Source: Pseudomonas putida (GTDB taxonomy: Bacteria; Pseudomonadota; Gammaproteobacteria; Pseudomonadales; Pseudomonadaceae). Taken from it: a DNA stretch of 64,000 bases. The stretch lies in assembly GCF_003228315.1 (NCBI RefSeq), contig NZ_CP029693.1, positions 5,366,501-5,430,500 of the forward strand, in the 5' to 3' direction. The translations under genes were made by a program, and so were the position numbers. The notes below the pieces were generated by a model. That model ran no database searches, was not told the DNA's origin, and saw only the letters and a list, made by a program, of their open reading frames with translations. This document shows positions 42,408 to 51,465 of this stretch, in pieces. How positions within the stretch are numbered: position 1 is the first letter of the stretch; every line of letters starts with the position of its first letter.

Positions 42408-44710
42408 CCCCCGAGCAAATGCGCGACGCCTCTTTGCTGGAACTGTTCAGCCTGGAAGCCGAAGCCCAGACCCAGGTGCTGAGCGCGGGCCTTTTGGCGC
42501 TGGAGCGCGACCCGACCCAGGCCGATCAACTCGAATCCTGCATGCGTGCAGCGCACTCGCTCAAGGGCGCGGCGCGGATTGTCGGTATCGATGCCGGCGT
42601 CAGCGTGGCGCATGTCATGGAAGATTGCCTGGTCAGCGCCCAAGAGGCGCGGCTGTACCTGCGTCCTGAACACATCGATGCCTTGCTGCAGGGCACTGAC
42701 CTGCTGATGCGCATTGCCACGCCGGCCAATGCGCCGCAGCCTGAGGACATCGAAGCCTATGTCACCTTGATGGCGCGCTTGCTGGACCCGGCAGCTGCGG
42801 CGATTCCGGTCCTGCCTGCCGCCGCGCCGATGATGGCCGAGTTGCAGCTTGAAGCGCCCAAAGTCGAGGCGCCGCTGGTTTCGGAAATGGCGCCGGCCGA
42901 TGAAGCACAATCGGTGGAGTCCGTCGCCACCCCCAAAAAAAACAGACGCACCACGGAAACCGGCGAGCGTGTGTTGCGGGTCACCGCCGAACGCCTGAAC
43001 AGCCTGCTCGACCTGTCGAGCAAATCCCTGGTGGAAACCCTTCGACTCAAGCCGCACCTGGCCACCATGCAGCGCCTCAAGCGCATGCAGAGCAACAGCC
43101 TGCGGGCGCTGGAAAATCTCAATGGCTATCTCAAGGACCATGCCCTGAGCCTCGAAGCCCAGGAAGCCCTCGAGGATGCACGGCGGTTGCTGGCCGAATC
43201 CCAGCAATTGCTGGCGGAGAAAAACGCCGAACTCGATGAGTTCGCCTGGCAAGCCAGCCAGCGCGCGCAGGTGCTGTACGACACCGCCCTGGCGTGCCGC
43301 ATGCGCCCGTTCGCCGATGTGTTGACCGGCCAGGTGCGGATGGTCCGTGATTTGGGGCGCAGCCTGGGCAAGCAGGTGCGACTGGAGATCGAGGGCGAAA
43401 AAACCCAGGTCGATCGCGATGTACTGGAAAAGCTTGAAGCGCCGCTGACCCACCTGCTGCGCAATGCGGTGGATCACGGTATCGAAACCCCCGAGCAACG
43501 ACTGCTGGTCGGCAAACCGGAGGAGGGGGTGATTCGTCTGCGCGCCTCCCATCAGGCCGGATTGCTGGTGCTGGAACTGAGTGACGATGGCCATGGCGTC
43601 GACCTGGAGAAGGTCCGCCGCAGCATCGTCGAACGCCAATTGTCGCCGCCGGAAACGGCCGCGCAACTGAGCGAAGAGGAACTGCTGACGTTCCTGTTCC
43701 TGCCCGGATTCAGCCTGCGCGACACCGTCACGGAAGTGTCCGGGCGCGGCGTCGGCCTCGATGCGGTGCAACACATGGTGCGTCAGCTGCGCGGTGCGGT
43801 GGAGCTGGAGCAGACGGCGGGTCAGGGCAGTCGTTTCCATCTTGAAGTGCCGCTGACCCTGTCGGTGGTGCGCAGCCTGGTGGTGGAGGTGGGTGACGAA
43901 GCCTATGCCTTCCCGCTGGCCCACATCGAACGCATGTGTGATCTGGAGGCCACGGACATCGTGCAGGTCGAGGGCCGTCAGCACTTCTGGCATGAAGGAC
44001 GGCATGTCGGCTTGGTCGCGGCCACTCAGTTGCTGCAGCGTCCGGCGAGCCAGGGCAATCAGCAGACTTTGAAAGTGGTGGTCATCCGCGAGCGCGATAC
44101 GGCTTATGGCATTGCGGTCGAACGTTTTATCGGCGAGCGAACCCTGGTGGTGCTGCCGCTGGATGAGCGTCTGGGCAAGGTGCAGGACATTTCCGCCGGG
44201 GCCTTGCTCGACGACGGTTCGGTGGTGTTGATCGTCGACGTCGAAGACATGCTGCGTTCGGTGGACAAGTTGCTCAATACCGGGCGCCTGGAACGCATCG
44301 CCCGCCAGGGCAATCAGGCCGCCCAGGCGGCTCGCAAACGCATCCTGGTGGTGGACGATTCCCTGACCGTGCGCGAACTGCAACGCAAGCTGCTGCTCAA
44401 TCGCGGCTACGACGTGGCGGTGGCGGTCGACGGCATGGATGGCTGGAATGCCCTGCGCTCGGAAGCGTTCGATCTGTTGATCACCGACATCGACATGCCG
44501 CGCATGGATGGCATCGAACTGGTGACGTTGCTGCGCCGGGACAACCGCCTGCAATCGCTGCCGGTGATGGTGGTGTCCTACAAGGATCGCGAGGAGGATC
44601 GCCGCCGTGGACTGGATGCCGGGGCCGACTATTATCTAGCCAAGGCCAGTTTTCATGATGACGCCTTGCTCGATGCAGTCGATGAGCTCATAGGAGGAGC
44701 GCGGGCGTGA
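42404..44710 (+). CDS. wspE: Hybrid CheA-type histidine kinase WspE
   Basis: The 768-residue kinase has an N-terminal HPt domain (AAHSLKGAARIVG with phospho-His), a dimerisation segment, an HATPase core (HLLRNAVDHGIETPEQR; ELSDDGHGVDLEKVR; VSGRGVGLDAVQHM) and a CheW-like domain. The C-terminal receiver (RILVVDDSLTVRELQRK; phospho-Asp near 694 in LLITDIDMPRMDG) is probably a phosphate sink. It phosphorylates WspR (output) and WspF (feedback). It overlaps wspD and wspF by 4 bp each. Confidence 0.95.
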   Translation: MTPEQMRDASLLELFSLEAEAQTQVLSAGLLALERDPTQADQLESCMRAAHSLKGAARIVGIDAGVSVAHVMEDCLVSAQEARLYLRPEHIDALLQGTDLLMRIATPANAPQPEDIEAYVTLMARLLDPAAAAIPVLPAAAPMMAELQLEAPKVEAPLVSEMAPADEAQSVESVATPKKNRRTTETGERVLRVTAERLNSLLDLSSKSLVETLRLKPHLATMQRLKRMQSNSLRALENLNGYLKDHALSLEAQEALEDARRLLAESQQLLAEKNAELDEFAWQASQRAQVLYDTALACRMRPFADVLTGQVRMVRDLGRSLGKQVRLEIEGEKTQVDRDVLEKLEAPLTHLLRNAVDHGIETPEQRLLVGKPEEGVIRLRASHQAGLLVLELSDDGHGVDLEKVRRSIVERQLSPPETAAQLSEEELLTFLFLPGFSLRDTVTEVSGRGVGLDAVQHMVRQLRGAVELEQTAGQGSRFHLEVPLTLSVVRSLVVEVGDEAYAFPLAHIERMCDLEATDIVQVEGRQHFWHEGRHVGLVAATQLLQRPASQGNQQTLKVVVIRERDTAYGIAVERFIGERTLVVLPLDERLGKVQDISAGALLDDGSVVLIVDVEDMLRSVDKLLNTGRLERIARQGNQAAQAARKRILVVDDSLTVRELQRKLLLNRGYDVAVAVDGMDGWNALRSEAFDLLITDIDMPRMDGIELVTLLRRDNRLQSLPVMVVSYKDREEDRRRGLDAGADYYLAKASFHDDALLDAVDELIGGARA

Positions 44711-45717
44711 AAATCGCAATCGTCAACGATATGCCCATGGCCGTGGAGGCCTTGCGCCGGGCGCTGGCCTTCGAGCCCGCGCACCAGGTGATCTGGGTGG
44801 CCGGCAATGGCCGCGAAGCGGTGCAAAAATGTGCCGAGCAGACACCTGACCTGATTCTGATGGACTTGATCATGCCGGTCATGGACGGGGTGGAAGCCAC
44901 CCGGCGGATCATGGCCGAAACGCCCTGCGCCATCGTCATTGTCACGGTGGATCGCCAGCAGAACGTGCACCGGGTGTTCGAAGCCATGGGCCACGGAGCA
45001 CTGGACGTGGTCGATACTCCGGCCCTCGGCGCCGGCAACGCCCAGGATGCGGCGGCGCCGTTGCTGCGCAAAATCATGAATATCGGCTGGCTGATCGGCG
45101 ACAAGAGCCATCGTGAACGACGCGACCCTGCTCCCTTGCGCAGTTCCGCCTCGCGTCAGAGCTTGATCGCCATCGGCTCGTCCGCCGGTGGGCCGGCGGC
45201 GCTGGAAGTCCTGCTCAAGGCGCTGCCACGGGATTTTTCCCCCGCCATCGTGCTGGTGCAGCATGTCGACCAGGTGTTTGCCGCCGGCATGGCCGAATGG
45301 CTGGCCAGCGCCAGCGGCCTGAACGTGCGGCTGGCCCGGGAGGGCGAGCCACCGCAAAGCGGCACTGTGCTGCTGGCGGGCACCAATCACCATATTCGAT
45401 TATTGAAGAACGGCACGCTGGCCTACACCGCCGAGCCGGTCAATGAAATCTACCGGCCTTCGATCGACGTGTTCTTCGAGAGCGTGGCCAGTTACTGGAA
45501 CGGTGATGCGGTCGGCGTTTTGCTGACCGGCATGGGACGTGATGGCGCACAGGGGCTTAAACTCCTGCGCCAGCAAGGTTACCTGACCATCGCACAGGAC
45601 CAGGGCAGCAGCGCGGTGTATGGCATGCCCAAGGCGGCCGCGGCCATCGATGCCGCATCGGAAATCCGTCCGCTGGAGAAGATAGCGCCACGATTGCTGG
45701 AGATCTTCCCAAAGTGA
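44707..45717 (+). CDS. wspF: CheB-type methylesterase WspF
   Basis: The 336-residue protein has a receiver domain (phospho-Asp near 54 in PDLILMDLIMPVMDG) and a CheB esterase domain with the Ser-His-Asp triad (AIGSSAGGPAALEVLLKALP; LVQHVD; LLTGMGRDGAQGL). It demethylates WspA and resets the pathway. Loss of WspF is the classic cause of wrinkly-spreader colonies, so intactness here implies a normal smooth phenotype. No frameshift or early stop is visible. Confidence 0.95.
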   Translation: MKIAIVNDMPMAVEALRRALAFEPAHQVIWVAGNGREAVQKCAEQTPDLILMDLIMPVMDGVEATRRIMAETPCAIVIVTVDRQQNVHRVFEAMGHGALDVVDTPALGAGNAQDAAAPLLRKIMNIGWLIGDKSHRERRDPAPLRSSASRQSLIAIGSSAGGPAALEVLLKALPRDFSPAIVLVQHVDQVFAAGMAEWLASASGLNVRLAREGEPPQSGTVLLAGTNHHIRLLKNGTLAYTAEPVNEIYRPSIDVFFESVASYWNGDAVGVLLTGMGRDGAQGLKLLRQQGYLTIAQDQGSSAVYGMPKAAAAIDAASEIRPLEKIAPRLLEIFPK

Positions 45718-45765
45718 CTACTATTAGCAGCAATCCTGGCTTATGCAGTTTTCAGGTGAACGCAC

Positions 45766-46767
45766 ATGAATGAATTACAGCTCGACGACTTCAAGACTGA
45801 CGAAAATGCCGCCATGGTGTTGTTGGTGGACGATCAGGCGATGATCGGCGAGGCCGTTCGGCGCGGGTTGTCGAACGAAGAAAACATCGATTTCCACTTC
45901 TGCGCCGACCCGCACCAGGCCATCGCCCATGCGGTGCGGATCAAGCCGACGGTGATTCTGCAGGATCTGGTCATGCCTGGCCTGGACGGGCTGAGCCTGG
46001 TGCGCGAATACCGCAATCACCCGGCGACCAAGGACATACCGATCATTGTGCTGTCGACCAAGGAAGACCCACTGATCAAGAGCGCGGCGTTCGCGGCCGG
46101 GGCCAACGATTATCTGGTCAAGCTGCCGGACAACATCGAATTGGTGGCGCGCATCCGCTACCACTCGCGCTCCTACTTGACCCTGTTGCAGCGTGATGCG
46201 GCCTACCGCGCGCTGCGGGTCAGCCAGCAGCAATTGCTCGATACCAACCTGGTGCTGCAACGCCTGATGAACTCCGACGGCCTGACCGGGCTGTCGAACC
46301 GCCGGCACTTCGACGAATACATGGAACTGGAGTGGCGGCGCTCGCTGCGCGAACAGAGTCAACTGTCGCTGCTGATGATCGACGTGGATTACTTCAAGAC
46401 CTACAACGACACCTTCGGCCACCTGGAGGGCGACGAAGCCCTGCGCAAGGTCGCCGCGGCGATCCGCGACGCCAGCGCCCGGCCATCCGACCTGCCGGCC
46501 CGTTACGGCGGCGAGGAATTTGCCCTGGTATTGCCCAATACCTCCCAGGGCGGTGCGCGGCTGGTGGCGGAAAAACTGCGCATGACCGTCGAAGCCCTGA
46601 AAATCCCGCACATTTCCCCGAACGAAGGCTCGAGCCTGACCATCAGCATCGGCCTGGCAACCACCACCCCGACAGCCGGCAGCAATTGCCGGGAACTGAT
46701 CTCGGCGGCGGACAAGGGGCTGTATCTGGCGAAGAACAATGGGCGTAATCAGGTGGGGATTGGCTGA
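45766..46767 (+). CDS. wspR: Diguanylate cyclase response regulator WspR
   Basis: The 333-residue output protein has a receiver domain (phospho-Asp near 70 in VILQDLVMPGLDG), a coiled-coil linker (residues about 140-170) and a GGDEF domain with active-site GGEEF (about 247-251). RPSD, five residues before GGEEF, is the inhibitory I-site RxxD, so c-di-GMP feedback should operate. Phosphorylated WspR forms active oligomers and makes c-di-GMP, promoting cellulose/exopolysaccharide and biofilm. The gene is 48 bp after wspF and ends before a strong terminator at 46819. Confidence 0.95.
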   Translation: MNELQLDDFKTDENAAMVLLVDDQAMIGEAVRRGLSNEENIDFHFCADPHQAIAHAVRIKPTVILQDLVMPGLDGLSLVREYRNHPATKDIPIIVLSTKEDPLIKSAAFAAGANDYLVKLPDNIELVARIRYHSRSYLTLLQRDAAYRALRVSQQQLLDTNLVLQRLMNSDGLTGLSNRRHFDEYMELEWRRSLREQSQLSLLMIDVDYFKTYNDTFGHLEGDEALRKVAAAIRDASARPSDLPARYGGEEFALVLPNTSQGGARLVAEKLRMTVEALKIPHISPNEGSSLTISIGLATTTPTAGSNCRELISAADKGLYLAKNNGRNQVGIG

Positions 46768-46818
46768 GCAGTATTGACTGAACCCAGACCTTGCAATCAT
46801 CGATGACTAGTTAGAGAG

Positions 46819-46862
46819 AGCTGACAAATTATTCTCAGTGGACAGAGAATGATTTGTCAGCT
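46819..46862. terminator. Bidirectional terminator after wspR
   Basis: AGCTGACAAATTATTCTC (46819-46836) and GAGAATGATTTGTCAGCT (46845-46862) form an 18-bp stem with one mismatch and an 8-base loop, followed by TTTT. It ends the wsp operon and, on the other strand, the rubredoxin operon. Confidence 0.88.
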
Positions 46863-46881
46863 TTTGACGATTATCCAAGGC

Positions 46882-47070
46882 CTACTGGTGTGCCGCTTGC
46901 GGTACAAGCTCAAAGTCTGATTTGGGCATTTGGCAATCCGGACACAACCAATCATCAGGAATATCTTCCCAGAGCGTACCCGGTGGTATTCCGTTTTCGG
47001 GATCACCGGCCATTGGGTCGTACTCATATCCGCACACCGTACAGCTTATTATCTGTTTATCGTTCGACAT
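46882..47070 (-). CDS. Rubredoxin
   Basis: A 62-residue rubredoxin from the ATG at 47070 (MSNDKQIISCTVCGYEYDP, AAAGGA upstream). The iron ligands are CTVCGY and CPDCQMPKSDFE, and GDPENGIPPGTLWEDIPDDW is the standard loop. It is a one-electron carrier for an unidentified oxygenase or reductase. It is transcribed with the upstream small membrane protein gene, 19 bp away. The region is AT-richer than wspR and prfB, and these two are not normally separated, so this looks like a recent insertion. Confidence 0.92.
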   Translation of the reverse strand: MSNDKQIISCTVCGYEYDPMAGDPENGIPPGTLWEDIPDDWLCPDCQMPKSDFELVPQAAHQ

Positions 47071-47089
47071 GTTTTGTCCTTTGGGTTTT

Positions 47090-47446
47090 TCAGAGTGCAA
47101 CGGTTGCTATTAGTCCGACGGCGCCCAAAATAAAACCAATCAGGGCGCCTCTTTCCGGTACTTCCTTCAACATGGCATATATCACGATGGGCTCAAGAAT
47201 AAGCAGGAGTGTCAGGGATGCCACTGTAACGATCCAGATGTTTCCGGTGGCCTGATAACCCAGCCAGTAAGCGAAAATCAGGCATATGCCTGCAATGCAG
47301 ATAAGTATTATGGGCTTCAGGAATATCAATGGCGTTTCGGTTGGACGTCCCGTAAGTTTTGATGCATATACCTCGCTGTAGATGGTTAATATTTCGCCGA
47401 TGATCATGAGTGTCAGTGCGGCTGCCATGTAATAGTTGTTTTTCAT
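47090..47446 (-). CDS. Small DMT/EamA-like four-helix membrane protein
   Basis: A 118-residue protein with about four helices (MKNNYYMAAALTLMIIGEILTIYSE; FLKPIILICIAGICLIFAYWLGY; NIWIVTVASLTLLLILEPIVIYAML; IGFILGAVGLIATVAL). The length and final helices are like EamA half-proteins or SMR exporters. The ATG at 47446 has AAAGGC upstream; a longer frame to 47530 is less likely. It is operonic with rubredoxin. Substrate unknown. Confidence 0.7.
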   Translation of the reverse strand: MKNNYYMAAALTLMIIGEILTIYSEVYASKLTGRPTETPLIFLKPIILICIAGICLIFAYWLGYQATGNIWIVTVASLTLLLILEPIVIYAMLKEVPERGALIGFILGAVGLIATVAL

Positions 47447-47533
47447 GTTCGGCCTTTTGCTAGCGCTGATAAGATCGCTTCGATAATGGGGTTGCTGTGT
47501 ATTTGTAAGGGGGTAAGAAATACAGCGCAACTC

Positions 47534-47725
47534 CTAATTAAGTAGGATTGCTCCGGTTTTATTGAGGTAATTTCCTACAGCGTTAACAAGCTGCTCAACA
47601 CTTTGTGAGTAAGTGTCGAGAAATAGTTCAGGTATTAAAAAAGAAGAAAATTCTGTAGGACTTAGTTTCGGGTTTTCAGTCCGCGAGGGGTGCATCAGGA
47701 TGCGCAGAAGGCGAGATTTCGACAC
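47534..47725 (-). CDS. Short ORF of unknown function
   Basis: A 63-residue reading frame, MSKSRLLRILMHPSRTENPK at the start and YSQSVEQLVNAVGNYLNKTGAILLN at the end. It is in AT-rich sequence upstream of the small membrane protein gene, on the same strand. No family is recognised. It may be a real islet gene or a remnant of a longer one; about 360 bp between 47446 and prfB hold nothing else clear. Confidence 0.35.
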   Translation of the reverse strand: MSKSRLLRILMHPSRTENPKLSPTEFSSFLIPELFLDTYSQSVEQLVNAVGNYLNKTGAILLN

Positions 47726-47764
47726 ATGACCGCCAGGCGGGCTGCCGTCCCAGCCTGTTTACGT

Positions 47765-47770
47765 TATACT
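47765..47770 (+). promoter_or_regulatory. Possible -10 element of prfB
   Basis: TATACT at 47765-47770, in GTTATACTCGCC, is a good sigma-70 -10 hexamer, about 33 bp before the next in-frame ATG region and 40 bp before the prfB ATG at 47810. The -35 is not obvious. Confidence 0.35.
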
Positions 47771-47809
47771 CGCCGGCTTTCAAAAGTTCGCCTACGAGTG
47801 CTGCCCGCC

Positions 47810-48905
47810 ATGGAAATCAACCCGATCCTGAACACCATCAAGGACCTGTCCGAGCGCTCCGAAACCATTCGGGGGTATCTTTGACTACGATCAAAAGCAT
47901 GAGCGTCTGACTGAGGTCAATCGCGAGCTTGAAGATCCGAGTGTCTGGAACAAGCCTGAATACGCCCAGGAGCTGGGCCGCGAGCGCGCTGCGCTGGCGC
48001 AGATCGTCGAGACCCTGGACGAGCTGTCCAGTGGCCTGGCCGATTGCCGCGACCTGCTGGACATGGCTGTCGAAGAAAACGATGAAGGTGCGGTCGATGA
48101 TGTGATCGCCGAGCTGGCCCGTCTCGAAGAGTCGCTGGCCAAGCTGGAATTCCGCCGCATGTTCAGCCACGAAATGGACCCGAACAACGCCTACCTGGAC
48201 ATCCAGGCCGGTTCCGGTGGCACCGAGGCCCAGGACTGGGCCAACATTCTGCTGCGCATGTACCTGCGCTGGGCCGACAAGCGCGGTTTCGACGCGACCA
48301 TCATGGAGCTGTCGGCCGGTGAAGTCGCCGGGATCAAGGGCGCCACCGTGCACATCAAGGGCGAGTACGCCTTTGGCTGGCTGCGCACCGAGATCGGCGT
48401 GCACCGTCTGGTGCGCAAGAGCCCGTTCGACTCCGGCAACCGTCGCCACACCTCGTTCTCCGCTGTTTTCGTCTCGCCAGAGATCGATGACAAGGTGGAA
48501 ATTGAAATCAACCCGGCAGACCTGCGGATCGACACCTATCGTTCTTCCGGTGCCGGTGGTCAGCACGTAAACACCACCGACTCGGCCGTACGTATCACCC
48601 ACGTACCGACCAACACCGTGGTCAGCTGCCAGAACGAACGTTCCCAGCACGCCAACAAGGACACCGCCATGAAAATGCTGCGGGCCAAGTTGTACGAGCA
48701 GGAAATGCAGAAGCGCAACGCCGCTTCCCAGGCGCTGGAAGACACCAAGTCGGATATCGGCTGGGGTCACCAGATCCGTTCGTACGTGCTCGATGCTTCG
48801 CGGATCAAGGATCTGCGCACCAACATCGAACGCAGCGATTGCGACAAGGTGCTCGACGGCGATATCGACGAATACCTGGAAGCCAGCCTGAAGTCCGGGC
48901 TGTAA
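47810..48905 (+). CDS. prfB: Peptide chain release factor 2, with programmed +1 frameshift
   Basis: RF2 of 364 residues translated as 47810-47881 joined to 47883-48905. Frame 1 (MEINPILNTIKDLSERSETIRGYL) ends at the in-frame stop TGA at 47882. Skipping one base reads GAC and continues DYDQKHERLTEVNRELEDPS. The slippery CTT TGA C is preceded by GGGGG, the internal Shine-Dalgarno. Tripeptide SPF (RKSPFDSGNRRHTSF) reads UGA/UAA, and GGQ (GAGGQHVNTTDS) hydrolyses peptidyl-tRNA. Autoregulated by RF2 level. A search from ATG in the main frame would wrongly start at 48063. Confidence 0.97.
47871..47885 (+). promoter_or_regulatory. RF2 programmed frameshift site
   Basis: The sequence CGGGGGTATCTTTGAC carries the SD-like GGGGG (about 47871-47875), CTT at the P site (47879-47881), the UGA at 47882-47884 and the following C. 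This is the conserved bacterial prfB +1 signal. Confidence 0.96.
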
Positions 48906-48942
48906 AAAACTTGTGACACCGGATCGCCCGAAACACCGCGAT

Positions 48943-48988
48943 CCCTGTAGGAGCCAGCCTGCTGGCGATCCCCGGCCGCAGGCCGGGG
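48943..48988. repeat. Single REP-like element followed by GC-rich hairpin
   Basis: CCTGTAGGAGCCAGCCTGCTGGCGATCC (48943-48970) is a variant REP with its own palindrome. It is followed at 48970-48988 by CCCCGGCC GCA GGCCGGGG, an 8-bp stem with a 3-base loop. It lies between prfB and lysS, and read-through must occur if the two form an operon. Confidence 0.75.
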
Positions 48989-49019
48989 GCAACGAACCCG
49001 TGATGGAATCTTTAAAGAC

Positions 49020-50522
49020 ATGAGCGACCTAGAACTCGACCCGCAAGCCCTGCAACAGGAAGAAAACTCCCTGATCGCCCTGCGCAAGGAAAAGCTTGCT
49101 GCCGAGCGCGCCAAGGGCAACGCCTTCCCGAATGACTTCCGCCGTGAAAACTACTGCGATGCCTTGCAGAAACAGTACGCGGACAAGACCAAGGAAGAGC
49201 TGGCAGAGGCTGCAATCCCGGTCAAGGTTGCCGGTCGCATCATGCTCAACCGTGGCTCGTTCATGGTGATCCAGGACATGACCGGTCGCATCCAGGTCTA
49301 TGTCAACCGCAAGACCCTGTCCGAAGAAACCCTGGCAGCGGTGAAAACCTGGGACATGGGCGACATCATCGCCGCCGAAGGCACCCTGGCCCGTTCCGGC
49401 AAGGGCGACCTGTACGTTGAAATGACCCACGTGCGCCTGCTGACCAAGTCCCTGCGTCCGCTGCCGGACAAGCACCACGGCCTGACCGACACCGAACAGC
49501 GCTATCGCCAGCGTTACGTTGACCTGATCGTCAACGAAGACGTGCGCCAGACCTTCCGCGTGCGTTCGCAAGTCATCGCCCACATCCGCAGCTTCCTGAT
49601 GAAGCGTGACTTCCTGGAAGTGGAAACGCCGATGCTGCAAACCATCCCGGGCGGTGCGGCAGCCAAGCCGTTCGAAACCCACCACAACGCGCTGGACATG
49701 GAAATGTTCCTGCGTATCGCACCGGAGCTGTACCTCAAGCGTCTGGTGGTTGGCGGTTTCGAGAAAGTGTTCGAGATCAACCGCAACTTCCGTAACGAAG
49801 GCGTTTCGACCCGTCACAACCCTGAATTCACCATGTTGGAGTTCTACCAGGCTTACGCCGACTACGAAGACAACATGGACCTGACCGAAGAACTGTTCCG
49901 TGAGCTGGCGCAGCTGGTTCTGGGCAGCACCGACGTGCCGTACGGCGACAAGGTGTTCCACTTCGGCGAACCGTTCGCGCGTCTGTCGGTGTTCGACTCG
50001 ATCCTCAAGTACAACCCGGAACTGACCGCTGACGACCTGAACGACATCGACAAGGCCCGTGACATCGCCAAGAAAGCCGGTGCCAAGGTGCTGGGCTTCG
50101 AAGGCCTGGGCAAGCTGCAGGTGATGATTTTCGAAGAGCTGGTCGAGCACAAGCTGGAACAGCCGCACTTCATTACCCAATACCCGTTCGAAGTGTCGCC
50201 GCTGGCCCGTCGTAACGATGACAACCCGAACGTCACTGACCGCTTCGAGCTGTTCATCGGTGGTCGTGAAATCGCCAACGCCTACTCCGAGTTGAACGAC
50301 GCGGAAGACCAGGCCGAGCGTTTCATGGCGCAGGTGGCCGACAAGGACGCCGGCGACGATGAAGCCATGCACTACGACGCCGACTTCGTTCGCGCGCTGG
50401 AGTACGGCATGCCGCCAACGGCGGGTGAAGGCATCGGCATCGACCGTCTGGTGATGTTGCTGACCAACTCACCGTCGATCCGCGACGTGATCCTGTTCCC
50501 GCACATGCGTCCGCAAGCGTAA
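49020..50522 (+). CDS. lysS: Lysyl-tRNA synthetase (class II)
   Basis: The 500-residue enzyme has an N-terminal OB anticodon-binding domain (VKVAGRIMLNRGSFMVIQDMTGRIQVYVN) and the class II core. Motif 2 is FRNEGVSTRHNPEFTMLEFYQAYADY and motif 3 is GIGIDRLVMLLTNSPSIRDVILFPHMRP. It charges tRNA-Lys. It follows prfB by 114 bp, the usual bacterial prfB-lysS order, and ends 10 bp before a strong terminator. Confidence 0.97.
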   Translation: MSDLELDPQALQQEENSLIALRKEKLAAERAKGNAFPNDFRRENYCDALQKQYADKTKEELAEAAIPVKVAGRIMLNRGSFMVIQDMTGRIQVYVNRKTLSEETLAAVKTWDMGDIIAAEGTLARSGKGDLYVEMTHVRLLTKSLRPLPDKHHGLTDTEQRYRQRYVDLIVNEDVRQTFRVRSQVIAHIRSFLMKRDFLEVETPMLQTIPGGAAAKPFETHHNALDMEMFLRIAPELYLKRLVVGGFEKVFEINRNFRNEGVSTRHNPEFTMLEFYQAYADYEDNMDLTEELFRELAQLVLGSTDVPYGDKVFHFGEPFARLSVFDSILKYNPELTADDLNDIDKARDIAKKAGAKVLGFEGLGKLQVMIFEELVEHKLEQPHFITQYPFEVSPLARRNDDNPNVTDRFELFIGGREIANAYSELNDAEDQAERFMAQVADKDAGDDEAMHYDADFVRALEYGMPPTAGEGIGIDRLVMLLTNSPSIRDVILFPHMRPQA

Positions 50523-50531
50523 CGGGTTCAA

Positions 50532-50563
50532 TAAAAAAACCGCCTCGTACAGGCGGTTTTTTA
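50532..50563 (+). terminator. Rho-independent terminator of lysS
   Basis: AAAAAACCGCCT (50534-50545) pairs with AGGCGGTTTTTT (50551-50562) around CGTAC. It has the classic stem with T run. Confidence 0.95.
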
Positions 50564-50625
50564 TTGCCTGTCTGGTACAAACGTATCAAATAGTTACTTT
50601 TGAAGTAGAGAGAGGAATTCCCGTC

Positions 50626-51342
50626 GTGATCCATGCAAGGGCTCAAGAAGGTGCAGCGGGTATCGCCACTGCGGTCGCTGAGAGTGTTCAGTACCAGGGT
50701 CGCAAGGCCAGCCGTCAGGGCAGCGAACAGCGACGGCAGGAGATTCTCGATGCGGCGATGCGTATCGTCGTGCGCGATGGCGTGCGTGCGGTGCGTCACC
50801 GGGCCGTGGCCGCCGAGGCCAATGTGCCGCTGTCGGCGACTACTTACTACTTCAAGGACATCGACGACCTGCTGACCGATACCTTCGCCCAGTACGTGGA
50901 GCGCAGTGCGGCGTACATGGCCAAGCTGTGGGACAACAACCAGGGCCTGCTGCGCGAAATGATCGCCAGTGGCGATGGCAGCCCCCAGGCGCGCAAACAC
51001 CTAGCGGACCAGCTGGCGCGGCTGATGACCGATTACGTTCACCGGCAACTGGTGACCCGTCGCGAGCATTTGATGGCCGAGCAGGCCTTCCGCCAGGAAG
51101 CGCTGCTCAATCCGCGCCTGGCCCAGTTGGTGCGTTCCCACCAGCAAATCCTGCTGCAGGGCTCCTGCCAGCTGTTCGAGGTATTGGGTTCGCGCGAGCC
51201 GCAGCAAGATGCCAAAGTGTTGACGGCTATAATCGGACGGATGGAGTATCAGGGCCTGCTCAACGACGCCGAGCCGGCCGCCGAAGAGGAAATGCTCGGC
51301 ATACTGACGCGTTATATGCATTTGGTGCTGGCTTCGGTTTAA
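50626..51342 (+). CDS. TetR-family transcriptional regulator
   Basis: A 238-residue regulator with a GTG start (MIHARAQEGAAG), about 8-12 bases after AGAGAGGA. The TetR helix-turn-helix is RRQEILDAAMRIVVRDGVRAVRHRAVAAEANVPLSATTYYFKDIDDLLTDTF, followed by a helical ligand domain. It lies downstream of lysS, as in P. aeruginosa PA3699. Ligand and targets are unknown. Confidence 0.9.
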   Translation: MIHARAQEGAAGIATAVAESVQYQGRKASRQGSEQRRQEILDAAMRIVVRDGVRAVRHRAVAAEANVPLSATTYYFKDIDDLLTDTFAQYVERSAAYMAKLWDNNQGLLREMIASGDGSPQARKHLADQLARLMTDYVHRQLVTRREHLMAEQAFRQEALLNPRLAQLVRSHQQILLQGSCQLFEVLGSREPQQDAKVLTAIIGRMEYQGLLNDAEPAAEEEMLGILTRYMHLVLASV

Positions 51343-51344
51343 TC

Positions 51345-51433
51345 CCTGTAGGAGCGAGCCTGCTCGCGATGGTCTGACATACAAATATTTGTTGTCTGAC
51401 ACACCGCCATCGCGAGCAGGCTCGCTCCTACAG
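51345..51433. repeat. REP inverted pair
   Basis: CCTGTAGGAGCGAGCCTGCTCGCGATGG (51345-51372) and its inverted copy (51406-51432) lie between the TetR and lipoprotein genes. Confidence 0.9.
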
Positions 51434-51465
51434 AGGTTGGCGTTGTGTTCAAAAGGGAGTGTTGA

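Noticed and set aside
42251..44554. 767-codon minus-strand frame
   Set aside because: Antisense to wspE, with no recognisable domain.
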